The notes below the pieces were generated by a model that did no database searches, was not told the DNA's origin, and saw only the letters and a list, made by a program, of their open reading frames with translations. Shown here one piece after another: positions 1 to 9,649 of a stretch of 64,000 bases of DNA (the stretch's first letter is position 1; the number at the start of each line of letters is the position of its first letter). The stretch comes from Huiozyma naganishii CBS 8797 (taxonomy: Eukaryota > Ascomycota > Saccharomycetes > Saccharomycetales > Saccharomycetaceae). The position numbers were made by a program, and so were the translations under genes. The stretch spans positions 186,001-250,000 of the forward strand of contig NC_035929.1 of the NCBI RefSeq assembly GCF_000348985.1, written 5' to 3'.

Positions 1-659
1 AGTTCCTCCCACTGTACCACGAATTCGTCTGCCAAAAAATACAAGATCTTGCCCGTCAAGCTCAAAGTTTGTATTCTCGCGAGGGACTCGACATAAACGA
101 TATGTGAGGATGTGAATAATAGCAGTAAATCCAGCAACTTGAACAACAATGTGATGATGCAGCAAGTGCCCGGCCCGTTCAGGAGAACCAAGTGAGGTTT
201 GCTCATCATCGCCTTCTTGATCTGAACCACATGGCTCAAAGACGTTATTAGCGTCGTCAGCACCGTCTTCACGCTTTGTAATGCACTCGAGTTGACCTCT
301 CTAGCCTTTTTAAACTCGTATAACCGATTTTTGCACTTGTACTTGTCGGCCAACTTGAGAAACTTCTGCTTCGATTGCAAATCAGAGTAGCCGATGTGTA
401 CTGTGTTCCTGCTGTCCAGAAGATACTCATGGTAAGTATCCAGCAACCTGAGCATTTCTCCAGTGTGTCCACCAGATCCTAAAAACACAAACAGTTGCAA
501 CGGTCTCCTCTTGGCGGCGCCCTTCCCGGACTGGACTCCACCAAGTATCGTCTCATCTTCATCTGTTGGACGCCTGCAGAAGGGCAGAATCAGGGCCAGG
601 CGCACGGAAAAGACGGCAGCGACCAGCAGCACAATAACAGACACCCAAGCCCAGTCCAT
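1..659 (-). CDS. ALG14: UDP-GlcNAc transferase membrane anchor Alg14 (3' end cut by window)
   Basis: Alg14 anchors the catalytic subunit Alg13 at the cytosolic face of the ER. Together they add the second GlcNAc to dolichol-PP-GlcNAc at the start of N-glycan assembly. The frame opens with ATG at 657-659 (MDWAWVSVIVLLVAAV), giving an N-terminal hydrophobic anchor. It stays open to the left edge. Family signatures visible are FLGSGGHTGEMLRLL, the LLNGPGTC segment, and VESLARI followed by LSLTGKILY. About 219 codons are present, so roughly the last 15-20 residues lie outside the window if it has the usual yeast length. It is divergent from the YBR071W homologue, as in S. cerevisiae (YBR070C-YBR071W), and shares a 366-bp promoter carrying two SBF-type boxes. 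Recognition rests on the sequence; the function is family knowledge. Confidence 0.95.
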   Translation of the reverse strand, partial: MDWAWVSVIVLLVAAVFSVRLALILPFCRRPTDEDETILGGVQSGKGAAKRRPLQLFVFLGSGGHTGEMLRLLDTYHEYLLDSRNTVHIGYSDLQSKQKFLKLADKYKCKNRLYEFKKAREVNSSALQSVKTVLTTLITSLSHVVQIKKAMMSKPHLVLLNGPGTCCIITLLFKLLDLLLLFTSSHIVYVESLARIQTLSLTGKILYFLADEFVVQWEE

Positions 660-1025
660 TGGCTGTCTACCCCGGCCAAAGAAGGAGCACCTGATCAAGT
701 AATCGTGACTGTCAGCACAAGTTTCGTCACGTTTCTGCTAGAACTTGATATTTTTCAATTTTTCACTTATTTTTTTGTTGTCGCTGGAAAGACGCGAAAA
801 CGCGAAAAGACACTACTGTAAAAGGTGGTAGTATGCGCCAAAAACGGAAGAAAGATCCAGAGGTCGCAGCTCCGGGAAAATGGACTTCGAATATAAAACA
901 TCGAGACGGCCAGCAATGCAACTTCGCCCGTTCACTTGGTTTTTGGGCAGAGCAACAAATTCCCCCAGGCAGGTATTTTTCTCTTGTGCAAAGCAGAAAA
1001 GAGGACATCGGGACAACAAGAACCA
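660..1025. promoter_or_regulatory. Divergent ALG14/YBR071W promoter with tandem SBF-type boxes
   Basis: This 366-bp non-coding stretch separates two divergent genes. Its notable content is a head-to-tail pair of CGCGAAAA octamers at 793-800 and 801-808. This matches the Swi4/Swi6 (SBF) cell-cycle box core. The boxes lie about 134 bp from the ALG14 start and about 218 bp from the YBR071W start, so they could drive G1/S expression of either gene. A T-rich tract lies at about 755-780. I see no RNA gene here. Confidence 0.6.
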
Positions 1026-1628
1026 ATGCTGAGAGAAGCGAAACGGAAAACGAGCGGAGAGCGTAGTAAGAGGCAGTCTGCGTTCTTTCCAGCATTTCAA
1101 TTCAGCGAGAATGATGGTGGGAAGGAGGTGACAAATTCTACAGGGGGCAACAGTGTCAAGGCTAGCTCTAGCGTGAAGGTAGTGCCCGAAATACCGCAGC
1201 GGGCGCCCCGTCATGGAGTTCCTGGACACGCCAAAAAGGTTGATAAATTCAAGAGAAGTACAATTCTTCTTGACAAGGACATGGTGAGGGATTATAGTCT
1301 AGTGATGAACCTCCCAGCCCAACCTTCGGGCCAGAGTGACCTAAGGAGCCCCAGCGAGGAGAGCATCTCGAGCAAAAACTCTGTCTTCTCCGTCAATTCG
1401 TGTGTCCGCGATATACTATACGACGAGATTGACGAGATAATGAAAAGTAAAGAGAATAAGTATGGGAAACTAACGATTTCAAAACCTGCCCCGACTGAAG
1501 GGACAAAGGCTATGTTCATAATAAGGGACAACTTCTATGAAAGAGGCGAGTGGCACTTGATACCAGATGCACCGGAAGACGCCGAAGAACGGGGGCCGCC
1601 AAAAAGATCCGAGCTGGACTTTTTCTAA
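1026..1628 (+). CDS. Homologue of YBR071W, protein of unknown function
   Basis: A 200-residue protein starting at ATG 1026. The frame extends upstream to 936 but only from a TTG codon, so the ATG is chosen. It has no membrane segment or signal peptide. The N-terminal half is basic and Ser-rich (probably disordered). The C-terminal half holds the conserved-looking block FKRSTILLDKDMVRDYSLV, then an acidic helix-like stretch ILYDEIDEIMKSKENKYGKL, and it ends KRSELDFF. The assignment rests on position between ALG14 and HSP26, exactly as YBR071W in S. cerevisiae, and on similar size. From memory, the S. cerevisiae gene is of unknown function with cell-cycle-related expression, which would fit the tandem SBF boxes upstream. 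No biochemical activity can be read from the sequence. Confidence 0.8.
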   Translation: MLREAKRKTSGERSKRQSAFFPAFQFSENDGGKEVTNSTGGNSVKASSSVKVVPEIPQRAPRHGVPGHAKKVDKFKRSTILLDKDMVRDYSLVMNLPAQPSGQSDLRSPSEESISSKNSVFSVNSCVRDILYDEIDEIMKSKENKYGKLTISKPAPTEGTKAMFIIRDNFYERGEWHLIPDAPEDAEERGPPKRSELDFF

Positions 1629-1847
1629 GCCACAGTCAGGAGACTAACACTAATGGAAATGGTGAGAATTAAGTTCCATAAATAATCAAGGAACCAGGGA
1701 CCGGAACAAGCTCGGCATTGACGCCGGTGCGTCTCATCCGAACGTGTGTTGCGACAATTAACAGCGACCCTTTAAGACCAGCAGATCAAAGTCCAGCCAT
1801 CTTACAACGTGACACCCTGCCCGGTTGGCTATACCCTACCGCAACGC

Positions 1848-1868
1848 TAATAATAATAATAATAATAA
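1848..1868 (+). repeat. (TAA)7 microsatellite
   Basis: Seven uninterrupted TAA units lie in non-coding DNA 220 bp after the YBR071W homologue stop codon. It is a simple length-variable repeat; no function is inferred. Confidence 0.95.
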
Positions 1869-2308
1869 TTAATCTAACAGGAGAAAGTGTATAGCTAATG
1901 TATTGTCTTTACTTTAAACATCTAATGACCTCACGCTATACAGCTAAGCCACACTGCATTTCACCTTCGGAATTCTCCCTCATCTATTGCAACGAAGGGG
2001 ACTACGTGACAGTGTACTCTCCTCTATTGGGTATTCACCCGGAGTTGGGGATACCCTTGAAAGTAAAAGAAAATATCGCAGTGAAAATTCTAGAAAAAAA
2101 ATCACCTCATCTAAGAGTGTGTCACCATGTTTTATTGTAGTTATGGCAGTATCCCTAGTTGCACATCCCTTCTGGGATGTGTGTAGTAGCCGGTACCTTT
2201 CGATACTTGGATAGGAATTTCCTCTACTACTGTCTAAAAAGGTCACAAATAGCTCTTTTCCCCTTGCAAAGAACGAGGAGAGGTCATACTGTAGCTGATG
2301 AACTCATA

Positions 2309-2326
2309 GAATTGTCGAGAATATTC
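2309..2326 (+). promoter_or_regulatory. Heat-shock element array (Hsf1 site) upstream of HSP26
   Basis: Four 5-bp modules in perfect register: GAA 2309-2311, GTC 2314-2316 (one mismatch to TTC), GAA 2319-2321 and TTC 2324-2326. This is the alternating nGAAn/nTTCn pattern bound by trimeric Hsf1. It lies 236 bp before the HSP26 start and 54 bp before the TATA box, a normal geometry for a yeast heat-shock promoter. Confidence 0.8.
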
Positions 2327-2379
2327 TCGTAAACCATGCCACTGCCGATGCAATAGGTTGGCAACTAAAGATAAAAGCT

Positions 2380-2387
2380 TATATAAA
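2380..2387 (+). promoter_or_regulatory. TATA box of HSP26
   Basis: TATATAAA fits the yeast TATAWAWR consensus. It stands 175 bp before the ATG and just downstream of the heat-shock element array, as expected for a highly inducible stress gene. Confidence 0.7.
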
Positions 2388-2561
2388 TACAGAGGCAACG
2401 TTCGGTTTAGTAGTCGGGTTTGCCAGTTCTCTCTTTTATTTATGATTTCCAACAAATCACAACAATTGATTGTAGTATCACTTTTTTAAAAAACTATACT
2501 TCAAAGAATCAAACAAATAAAACAACTTTTAAAACTCTCAACTCCAAACTAGTTATTCGAC

Positions 2562-3206
2562 ATGTCTTACAACAGTCCATTTTTTGACTTTTTTGACAAC
2601 ATCAACGATGAAGTTGACTACTTTAACAGATTTTTGAATGATGTCGGCTATGCACCAAAAAGAGAAAGATTGGCTGTCACTGGTAACCCCCAGGACAACA
2701 ACCAAGTTGCTACCAGAGGCGCCAACAGTTCTGCGGTTTCTCACCCACAGAGAAGATATTTTGGTGATTTAGACAACTGGTTCGACAATGACTTCTCGTT
2801 GTTCCCAACCTCCTTCCAGACTCCAAAACCATTTGGGGTCCCAGTTGATATTTTGGACCATGATGCAAACTACGAATTGAAGGTTACCGTCCCCGGTGTG
2901 AAAGCCAAGAAGGATATCAACTTGGAATACCACCAGAACAAGAACCAGTTAATCGTGACTGGTGAAGTGCCAGCGCAAGTTACCGAAAAGAACAAGAACA
3001 ATGTGAAGGTTCACGAAAGTGCTTCCGGTAAGTTCAAGAGGGTTATTACTTTGCCTGAACACCCTGGCATTGATGCAGACAAGATTAAGGCGGACTATTC
3101 CAGTGGTGTTTTGACTTTGACAGTTCCAAAATTGAAGCCAACCGCATTTGATAAGGACAACGTTCAAAAGATAGAAATCTCTTCCCAGGAATCTTGGGGT
3201 GAATAA
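2562..3206 (+). CDS. HSP26: Small heat-shock protein Hsp26
   Basis: A 214-residue ATP-independent chaperone that binds unfolding proteins and holds them for Hsp104/Hsp70 refolding in the cytosol. The first residues (MSYNSPFFDFFDNINDEVD) are the family N-terminal arm, and WFDNDFSLFP follows near residues 73-82. The alpha-crystallin domain runs from about residue 93 (VPVDILDHDANYELKV) through KFKRVITLP to GVLTLTVPKLKP. A C-terminal I-x-I anchor (IEI) precedes SSQESWGE. Length equals that of S. cerevisiae Hsp26 within a residue or so. The start is the only sensible ATG. Upstream it has a heat-shock element array, STREs and a TATA box. It follows YBR071W as in S. cerevisiae. The next gene, VMS1, belongs to a different chromosome in S. 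cerevisiae, so a synteny junction lies just downstream. Confidence 0.97.
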   Translation: MSYNSPFFDFFDNINDEVDYFNRFLNDVGYAPKRERLAVTGNPQDNNQVATRGANSSAVSHPQRRYFGDLDNWFDNDFSLFPTSFQTPKPFGVPVDILDHDANYELKVTVPGVKAKKDINLEYHQNKNQLIVTGEVPAQVTEKNKNNVKVHESASGKFKRVITLPEHPGIDADKIKADYSSGVLTLTVPKLKPTAFDKDNVQKIEISSQESWGE

Positions 3207-3436
3207 GCAGTCAGAAATAATGCGAAAACGAGTCTTCATGTTCAACTCTGGAAATTGAGGATTGCGTTGCTATCATGAATTTGGCTGCCTTTCCAGCTAA
3301 GAATTAACAGTTGTTCAGCTTTTTATGTTTCTATATACATAAAAATCCTTTGTATAAGTTGTTAAATGAAATAGTATTTGATCATTTTGATTGTTGACGA
3401 GTTTCATTTGTAGCCGTTTCCCAAAGACATGGGATT

Positions 3437-5314
3437 CTATTTAACTTGCTTCATTCTTGCTTCTGCCGCTCTGGCTCTTTGTTCCCTCATTAGTCGTCTT
3501 TTTTGATCCTCCGTTAAGGAATTAAAGTTTCTTTCAGTTTCTGAGATGTTAGCAGCAGGGTCCAGTTTGTACCCTGGCCCTCTTGCGGCATCTTTCTCCT
3601 GTTGCTGCCTCTCTTTAGAGGCTTTCAGTTCCCTTTCGATCAAAGCTGCATTTTCATTTTCCTCCATCTCTTTTTCCCTTTTGTTCAACTCTTCTACTTG
3701 TTCTCTAGTCAAGGGCTCACCTATATGCGATTCATCCCAGTTTTTATAGTCTTCGCCCAGGGTTTGTCTCGCTATTTGGAAACATCTTTGGACAGCCACA
3801 TTTTGACTTAAATCCCAAGCTGTTTTACCTTTATTGTTTTTTATGGTAGGATCTGCTTTCATATTGGTCATTAGGATCGTCACCATTTGTTTCAGCCCTT
3901 GTTGTGATGCACAATGAAGGAGGGTCGGTGTTATCGCGTATGTAAATGCTGGTTGTAACGAGAAATCAACAGTCAGGTTATGACGTTTCAAGTATGCAAT
4001 TATCAGCGGAGCTCGTCCCTTTTTCACCAACTGAATCAACTCTTTGGTGTGTGTTTCTTCAGGGGATAATGTCTTTTCGGGCTCAGGAGTTTTCACCTTC
4101 TGGGCTGAAGGGACCTGTTTGCTAAATTTTTTAGGCTCTACGGCTGCCGGTTTTTCAGATACTTTCAAATACGTCAGCTCGCACCACGCTTTTTTCAATT
4201 CAGTGGCAGTAGGCCTAGAGGTAGTGAACGGGAAAGTTTTCAATCTTGGGTCGTTTTTCTCTAAAACTCCATTATCGTAAAATATCTTTCTGTCTGTCAC
4301 GCTTCTCGCTCTTATAAAAATATTCTCACATTGCTTCAAATATGGCTCCCATGTTTTCAGTAGAGTTTGCACGTCTACCTTCAAGGCTGCCTCATTATAC
4401 CTCCGCAGTGTTGACCCTGCAGAATGGGCTTTACCCTTAGCATTATCCATTGCAGATTGGGATCCACCTTGCTTTCGCCTGGTGGTGTATCTGTGGAAAG
4501 TCTTCTGCTCCAAGAAGTTCACGCCCTGTTCTTCGAAACTTATATTCTGTTTAGAGGCATTACCCTTAACGTTATTCCGCTGGTGACTGACAATTGCACC
4601 AGCAAAGTGACCACCACCCACCATGAACAGCGCAGACATGCTCACTGATTGGTCGACAGTCTTATTCCAATTTCGTAAGGCCAAGTCCGGGCGAAGGAGT
4701 TCGCTCTTATCAAAGAGAACTTTATACACCCCGAACGCTTTGTTTGTTTCAGCGAGTAACTTTGTATTGAAGTAAATTTGTGGGGACATTGTGTTTAGAT
4801 GGGGCGAGAGGGGAAAAGCTTCCCCAGTTTCTGTCTGGGTTATGTTCATTTGGGTGAGCGTTTCAGTAATTTGATCATCACTGTCGTCTGACTCAGTTTC
4901 CTCCTCCTCAATATCTGACACGTCGCTAGGCGCTTGGTCATCCTGGCTACTATCGCTGGCTATTACATCGCTCTCAGTGACTGCCTCCAGCCCAGATATC
5001 TTCCTTTTCAAATTGTGAATATGAATATTTGTTTGATAATGAGCTCTTTGGTTTACCAGGTCTGCGAAGTCCAAATCACAAACGGTACAATGCAACTTTG
5101 TCGAGATGGGTTTCGTCTTCAACCTTTCCAATTGATCCGGTGGCAGCACTTGAGAAGCCTTATCTTGTTCATTCTGCGCGACTAGTGGCAAATTAGTTTC
5201 AATGGCTAGTTCTTTGAAGTTTTCATCAAAGCCAGTCAATTGCAGTGAGTCCAAAACTTCGTTAGATAAATCATACACGTAAGTATCAATTTTCTTAAAC
5301 TGTGCAACACTCAT
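3437..5314 (-). CDS. VMS1: Peptidyl-tRNA endonuclease of ribosome quality control, Vms1
   Basis: Vms1 (ANKZF1 family) releases stalled nascent chains from 60S subunits by cleaving the tRNA 3' end, and works with Cdc48 at ribosomes and stressed mitochondria. The protein has 625 residues from ATG 5314. The frame reaches 5401 only through a GTG codon, and the N-terminal KIDTYVYDLSNEVL matches the family start. Visible parts: a C2H2 zinc finger (C76, C79, H92, H98); an acidic linker; the VLRF1 domain with the catalytic G-S-Q at 284-286; ankyrin-like repeats around 430-500; a charged coiled coil; and a C-terminal VCP-interacting motif REQRARAAEAR (610-620, fitting RX5AAX2R). Length matches S. cerevisiae (about 632). 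All key motifs are intact. It lies tail-to-tail with HSP26 and head-to-tail with HEM12. Confidence 0.96.
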   Translation of the reverse strand: MSVAQFKKIDTYVYDLSNEVLDSLQLTGFDENFKELAIETNLPLVAQNEQDKASQVLPPDQLERLKTKPISTKLHCTVCDLDFADLVNQRAHYQTNIHIHNLKRKISGLEAVTESDVIASDSSQDDQAPSDVSDIEEEETESDDSDDQITETLTQMNITQTETGEAFPLSPHLNTMSPQIYFNTKLLAETNKAFGVYKVLFDKSELLRPDLALRNWNKTVDQSVSMSALFMVGGGHFAGAIVSHQRNNVKGNASKQNISFEEQGVNFLEQKTFHRYTTRRKQGGSQSAMDNAKGKAHSAGSTLRRYNEAALKVDVQTLLKTWEPYLKQCENIFIRARSVTDRKIFYDNGVLEKNDPRLKTFPFTTSRPTATELKKAWCELTYLKVSEKPAAVEPKKFSKQVPSAQKVKTPEPEKTLSPEETHTKELIQLVKKGRAPLIIAYLKRHNLTVDFSLQPAFTYAITPTLLHCASQQGLKQMVTILMTNMKADPTIKNNKGKTAWDLSQNVAVQRCFQIARQTLGEDYKNWDESHIGEPLTREQVEELNKREKEMEENENAALIERELKASKERQQQEKDAARGPGYKLDPAANISETERNFNSLTEDQKRRLMREQRARAAEARMKQVK

Positions 5315-5553
5315 ATGACGTGGTTTGATGGTGGGTATGAACCAGTTCCTGCGTGCGTGTTTTCCCTGTCCATCTTTGATGCGCAGGCCTGACGTTTTCA
5401 CGAAAGCAAAAAAAGAATTTTAATATTGACTATTTTTCAGTTTTGGAAACTATTAAAGATTTCATGCCTAGATCGATGCTTATATATTACGTACAAAATA
5501 GAGCACAGAATGTGAGAGAAGGCGCTTCTGTCTCCGACGGAATACCAAGTCGC

Positions 5554-6654
5554 TTACTGTGAGCCAATTCTATGGCACTCTTCCAAGAAGAATTTGATCT
5601 TTTCTGTGTCCATGAAAGGGTGTGTGCCGTGTCCGAAGTTCACGATGTAATTCTGCTTCCCACCGCCGAAGCCCTTGATCATCGAGGACACTTTCTTGGT
5701 GATGGTGGCGTCACTTCCATACACGACACCTGGGTCCAAGTTACCTTGTAGAGTAACTCTGCCGTTATTTATTTTGACAGCTTCTTTTGGATCCCACGAC
5801 CAGTCTAGAGACACTCCATCGTAACCTGAATCGCATAGTTTGTCCAGTGCGTACCACGAATTCTTGGCAAACACAATAATGGGGATCTTGTCTCCAGTGT
5901 AGTTCAGTTTGGCCAAGTGTTTGGGGACCCCGCTTGCAATCTGTTTCAAGTACGGCAGAGAGAATTCGTCGAAATCCATTGATGAAAGTTCACCACCCCA
6001 GCTCTCGAAGACCTGCAAGACCTGTGCACCGGCAATGACCTGTCTTGCTAGAAACTCGCTCGCGACATCTGTAATCTTTTGCAGTAGTTGGTGTGCCAAA
6101 TCTGGGTGTTCATTGATCAACTGTTTAGCAAATCTAAACAGACGGGACCCACCCCCTTCAACCATGTACACCAGCAGTGTCCAAGGTCCACCACAGAACC
6201 CGAACAAAGGTACTTCACCTTCCAATTTATGCCTTGTCAAAGTAATAGCATCGAATGCCCACTTAAGACTTTTCGTGATGTCTACCTCGTAATCCAACAC
6301 CCTCTGGACGTCCTGTTCAGTCCGTAGAGGTTGAGGGAACGAGGGGCCCTTCCCCTCCACCATCTCAACGACGCACCCCATTGCCTGCGGTATGACCAAG
6401 ATATCACTGAAGATGATTGCCGCATCGATCAACCCTCTATACCTTCTCACTGGCTGGATAGTGATCTCAGCAGCGACCTCTGCGTCTCTACAAACTTCAA
6501 AAAAGTCCCGGGACCCCTTCACCTCGTGGTACTCTGGCAGGTACCTCCCAGCCTGCCTCATAATCCAGCATGGTGGTCTCTCTACGTTTTCACCTCTCAA
6601 TGTTCTCAAAATGAGGTCATTCTTCAATTGGGGGAACTCACCAGGGTTAGACAT
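5554..6654 (-). CDS. HEM12: Uroporphyrinogen decarboxylase Hem12
   Basis: Fifth haem enzyme: removes the four acetate carboxyls of uroporphyrinogen III to give coproporphyrinogen III in the cytosol. It has 366 residues from ATG 6654; an upstream in-frame extension to 6726 begins with GTG and is rejected because homology starts at [15 protein letters not shown]. Diagnostic motifs: [17 protein letters not shown] at the substrate-binding N-terminus, [14 protein letters not shown] (catalytic Asp region), FCGGPWTL, and the C-terminal FGHGTHPF with the conserved His. Length is close to S. cerevisiae (362). VMS1-HEM12-BAP-RPC11-HEM13 is the YDR049-YDR044 order, so a second haem gene (HEM13) lies 3.6 kb away. 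The promoter, shared with the permease, has CACGTG palindromes and Tbf1- and Reb1-type boxes. Confidence 0.98.
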   Translation of the reverse strand: MSNPGEFPQLKNDLILRTLRGENVERPPCWIMRQAGRYLPEYHEVKGSRDFFEVCRDAEVAAEITIQPVRRYRGLIDAAIIFSDILVIPQAMGCVVEMVEGKGPSFPQPLRTEQDVQRVLDYEVDITKSLKWAFDAITLTRHKLEGEVPLFGFCGGPWTLLVYMVEGGGSRLFRFAKQLINEHPDLAHQLLQKITDVASEFLARQVIAGAQVLQVFESWGGELSSMDFDEFSLPYLKQIASGVPKHLAKLNYTGDKIPIIVFAKNSWYALDKLCDSGYDGVSLDWSWDPKEAVKINNGRVTLQGNLDPGVVYGSDATITKKVSSMIKGFGGGKQNYIVNFGHGTHPFMDTEKIKFFLEECHRIGSQ

Positions 6655-7584
6655 AACGAGCAGTAATATTGGACAAGGGGAGTAAAAAAGTTTAACAAGA
6701 GTCTCTCCAAGTAAGGAAGGAAACACCGCTGTTAGATCGAATTAGACAACGCCCTTACGATGTCTTTTCTTCTCGTTCCTTTGGGCTCGAGGGTCCATAG
6801 CACCCAGCCAAGCCCTAACTCAGGAAAAAATTCTAGCCCCAAAAAACCCTAACCAGGTCACGTGACCACAGCCCGCATCCCGCGGAACAAAAACTACTTT
6901 CCGCGGAACAGCACGGCGGGTAACCCCCTCGGATGCCCGGAACGTGTCACGTGCTTTTCTGAGAAAAGTAACAAAAACAGGGGACGCACGGCACTAAACA
7001 TTTTGCTGTAAGAGGACCGCGCGGCGTCACAAAATACAGTAGGAAAGTGTCTGAGGCACTCACAACGGCTACTGCTATCGGCAAGAGATGTGTGACTTTG
7101 GAGGGATTTTGAACAGCGTTGGAAACGTGGATGGATAACACTTGGGAAACAGACTTACGTACAGTGGTGCGATAAGATTTGTAACAAGTTCTTATCTGGA
7201 AGAGAGGCTTTCTGGCTTTCTGGTTGCGTTGCTCTATTGAAATGATGGGGTTTCTTTGTTTAATGTGTGTGGGGGGGGGGAGAAGAGAAGTCTTCTCGTG
7301 TAGACGCAGTATCGCTCGCTCCCGCTTCCTTCTGTCGTCGCAAAAATATATATCACGCTTGCTCTCTTTAACGCGGTTTGGAACGGATGTTCCGACTCCA
7401 CAAATTATTCTGTACTCTCCTTTCCGGGCTGTCACCTATTGTGTTTTTTCTCAATATATATATGTATATATATATTTGCCAGGTTTTCGATATTGTGTAG
7501 TTTATTCTCATCACTATCAAGGTTGCATATTCAGGTTTTTTATTCATCTCCTCGCAGTACAATTTATACAGACACTTTTCCGGA
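6655..7584. promoter_or_regulatory. Divergent HEM12/BAP promoter
   Basis: A 930-bp non-coding interval. On the HEM12 side: two ARCCCTAA (Tbf1-type) boxes at 6811-6818 and 6845-6852; a perfect 12-bp palindrome GGTCACGTGACC (6856-6867, Cbf1/CDEI type); a second TCACGTG at 6947-6953; the decamer CCGCGGAACA repeated at 6880-6889 and 6901-6910 (21-bp period, two helical turns); and an exact Reb1 box CGGGTAA at 6917-6923. Towards the permease there is a G10 run (7271-7280) and an alternating TA stretch around 7453-7475 in the presumed leader. No gene is visible inside. Confidence 0.6.
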
Positions 7585-9438
7585 ATGACGACTGGGAACG
7601 AGAAATCACCGGATTACACGGTTTCATCCCCTTCGTCGGATACTAACGAGATACATAACCGTCTCGGGGCAAGCAGCACCACAGACAAGGCTAAACTGCA
7701 AAATGGGATGGAACATAGCGAGAAACTGGAGAATTTAGCGAGTAGCACCGCGCTAGATGAGGCACCGCGCACAGGGCTCGTACACAGGTTTATGGACTCC
7801 TTCAAGAGGGCCGATGGCCAGCGTGCAGGGTTCGATGACAACGACTTGGAGAGTGGGACTAGGTCGTTCATCTCTGAGTCGCATTTGAAAAAATCCATGA
7901 AGTCTCGGCACGTCGTGATGATGACCCTGGGGACAGGTATAGGTACAGGTCTGCTGGTCGCCAACGCTAGTGGGCTGCACGCATCCGGGCCAGCACCCTT
8001 GGTGCTCGCATACGGACTGGTGTCCTTTGTCACTTATTTCATGATCCAAGCTGCAGGTGAAATGGCAGTCACATACCCGACTCTGCCAGGTAATTTCAAC
8101 TCATACATGTCGCTGTTTGTTTCCAAACCGTTCGGGTTTGCGACCGTATGGCTGTTCCTCTTGCAATGGCTGACAGTGCTTCCCCTGGAGCTGATCACAT
8201 CGAGTCTGACGATCAAATACTGGAACGATAAGATCAACTCGGACGTCTTCGTCGTCATCTTCTACGTGTTCCTGTTGTTCATCCATTTTTTTGGCGTCCA
8301 AGCATACGGGGAAACCGAGTTCATATTCAACTCTTGCAAGATCCTCATGATCGCAGGGTTCATCATCTTCTCCATCGTGGTCAACTGCGGTGGGGCAGGT
8401 CACGACGGATACATTGGTGGGAAGTACTGGCATGACCCAGGTGCATTCACCTCACATACAAACATCGGCAGATTCAAAGGTATTTGCTTCATCCTCGTCA
8501 CAGCCTATTTCTCCTACGGTGGTACGGAACTGTACGTTCTGTCCGTCAACGAACAAGAAAACCCAAGAAAGTCTACCCCACAAGCGGCCAAACAGTCCAT
8601 ATACCGTATTGTGGTCATCTACCTATTGACCATGATCCTGATCGGGTTCAACGTCCCACACGACAACGACCAACTGATGGGTTCCCACGGCTCAGCAACA
8701 CATGCCTCCCCCTACGTCTTGGCCGCGTCCATCCACGGTGTCCGGATCGTGCCACACTTCATCAACGCTGTCATTTTGATCTCCGTCATCTCAGTCGCTA
8801 ACTCGTCACTGTACGCATCGCCAAGACTACTGTGCTCTCTAGCACAACAAGGATACGCGCCAAAATTCCTGACCTACATCGACAGACAGGGGAGACCCCT
8901 GACCGCTTTGGCCACTTGCTCATTGTTCGGTGTCATTGGGTTCGCTGCCGCGTCAAATCAGGAGGAGCAAGTCTTTACGTGGTTGGCTGCTATTGCCGGG
9001 TTAAGTGAGCTGTTCACTTGGTCAGGGATCATGTTGTCCCACGTGAGATTCAGACAGGCAATGAAAGTACAGGGAAGAGACCTCAACGAGCTCGGATACA
9101 AAGCTGTTTCCGGGGTCTGGGGGTCCGTTTACGGTGTCTTTTTCAATATCCTCGTCTTCTTTGCCCAGTTCTGGGTAGCGTTGGCCCCACCGGGCAGTAA
9201 ACCAACCGCATTGAGCTTTTTTGAAAGTTACCTCGCATTCCCCATCTTTTTCACTTTCTACTTTGGCTACATGCTATGGAACAAAGATTTTACTTTCTTG
9301 ATCCCATTGGAGAGCATTGACTTGGACTTCCATAGAAGAGTCTACGACCCTGAGTTTATAAGGCAAGAGAGGGAAGAGAAAAAGATAAAACTGAAGAACT
9401 CCTCCATATGGACCAGAATGTACTATTTCTGGTGCTGA
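7585..9438 (+). CDS. BAP3: Branched-chain/neutral amino-acid permease, Bap2/Bap3 type
   Basis: A 617-residue plasma-membrane amino-acid:H+ symporter of the yeast APC family. A hydrophilic N-terminus of about 105 residues precedes the first membrane helix, which carries [10 protein letters not shown] at 116-125. Other family blocks are [37 protein letters not shown], the [19 protein letters not shown] loop, [21 protein letters not shown] and [21 protein letters not shown]. It ends with FWC, the palmitoylated C-terminus typical of the family. About 12 helices are expected. The [18 protein letters not shown] segment and the [13 protein letters not shown] tail resemble Bap2/Bap3 more than Tat1 or Agp1. 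Position next to RPC11 and HEM12 equals that of BAP3 (YDR046C), but in this lineage the gene could equally descend from the BAP2 copy. Substrate specificity is inferred. Confidence 0.88.
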   Translation: MTTGNEKSPDYTVSSPSSDTNEIHNRLGASSTTDKAKLQNGMEHSEKLENLASSTALDEAPRTGLVHRFMDSFKRADGQRAGFDDNDLESGTRSFISESHLKKSMKSRHVVMMTLGTGIGTGLLVANASGLHASGPAPLVLAYGLVSFVTYFMIQAAGEMAVTYPTLPGNFNSYMSLFVSKPFGFATVWLFLLQWLTVLPLELITSSLTIKYWNDKINSDVFVVIFYVFLLFIHFFGVQAYGETEFIFNSCKILMIAGFIIFSIVVNCGGAGHDGYIGGKYWHDPGAFTSHTNIGRFKGICFILVTAYFSYGGTELYVLSVNEQENPRKSTPQAAKQSIYRIVVIYLLTMILIGFNVPHDNDQLMGSHGSATHASPYVLAASIHGVRIVPHFINAVILISVISVANSSLYASPRLLCSLAQQGYAPKFLTYIDRQGRPLTALATCSLFGVIGFAAASNQEEQVFTWLAAIAGLSELFTWSGIMLSHVRFRQAMKVQGRDLNELGYKAVSGVWGSVYGVFFNILVFFAQFWVALAPPGSKPTALSFFESYLAFPIFFTFYFGYMLWNKDFTFLIPLESIDLDFHRRVYDPEFIRQEREEKKIKLKNSSIWTRMYYFWC

Positions 9439-9649
9439 AGTATACAAAATCTGTCATACATTAATATTCGAACTAGAAACAAACTGTACACTAGGCGAAC
9501 AGAGTGTGGAGGGGAGGCGCACCATACAACCATTGCGTCTCTCCCGTATAATGATTGTAACGTTGTGTATAAAATTTTCTGTAAAGTAATGAAATCTGAA
9601 AGAAGAAAAAAAATACTTGAAATCAAAAGCGATTATTATTACATGGAAT

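Larger units (their letters stand above)
1629..2561. other. HSP26 upstream interval (933 bp)
   Basis: This is non-coding between tandem genes. It contains a (TAA)7 run, two STRE-type pentamers (AGGGG 1996-2000, CCCCT 2260-2264), an 8-bp inverted repeat (CACATCCC-ttct-GGGATGTG, 2162-2181), a heat-shock element array at 2309-2326 and a TATA box at 2380-2387. A short open frame at 1898-2140 has an ATG but no recognisable protein and is treated as chance. The left part (1629-1840) shows nothing I can name beyond the YBR071W 3' region. Confidence 0.6.

Noticed and set aside
936..1025. N-terminal extension of the YBR071W homologue
   Set aside because: It begins at TTG with no upstream ATG in frame; initiation at ATG 1026 is preferred.
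1898..2140. 80-codon ORF upstream of HSP26
   Set aside because: It has an ATG but no recognisable protein, and it overlaps a stress-promoter region in AT-rich DNA.
5315..5401. 29-residue N-terminal extension of Vms1
   Set aside because: It would need GTG initiation; ATG 5314 gives the expected family start and length.
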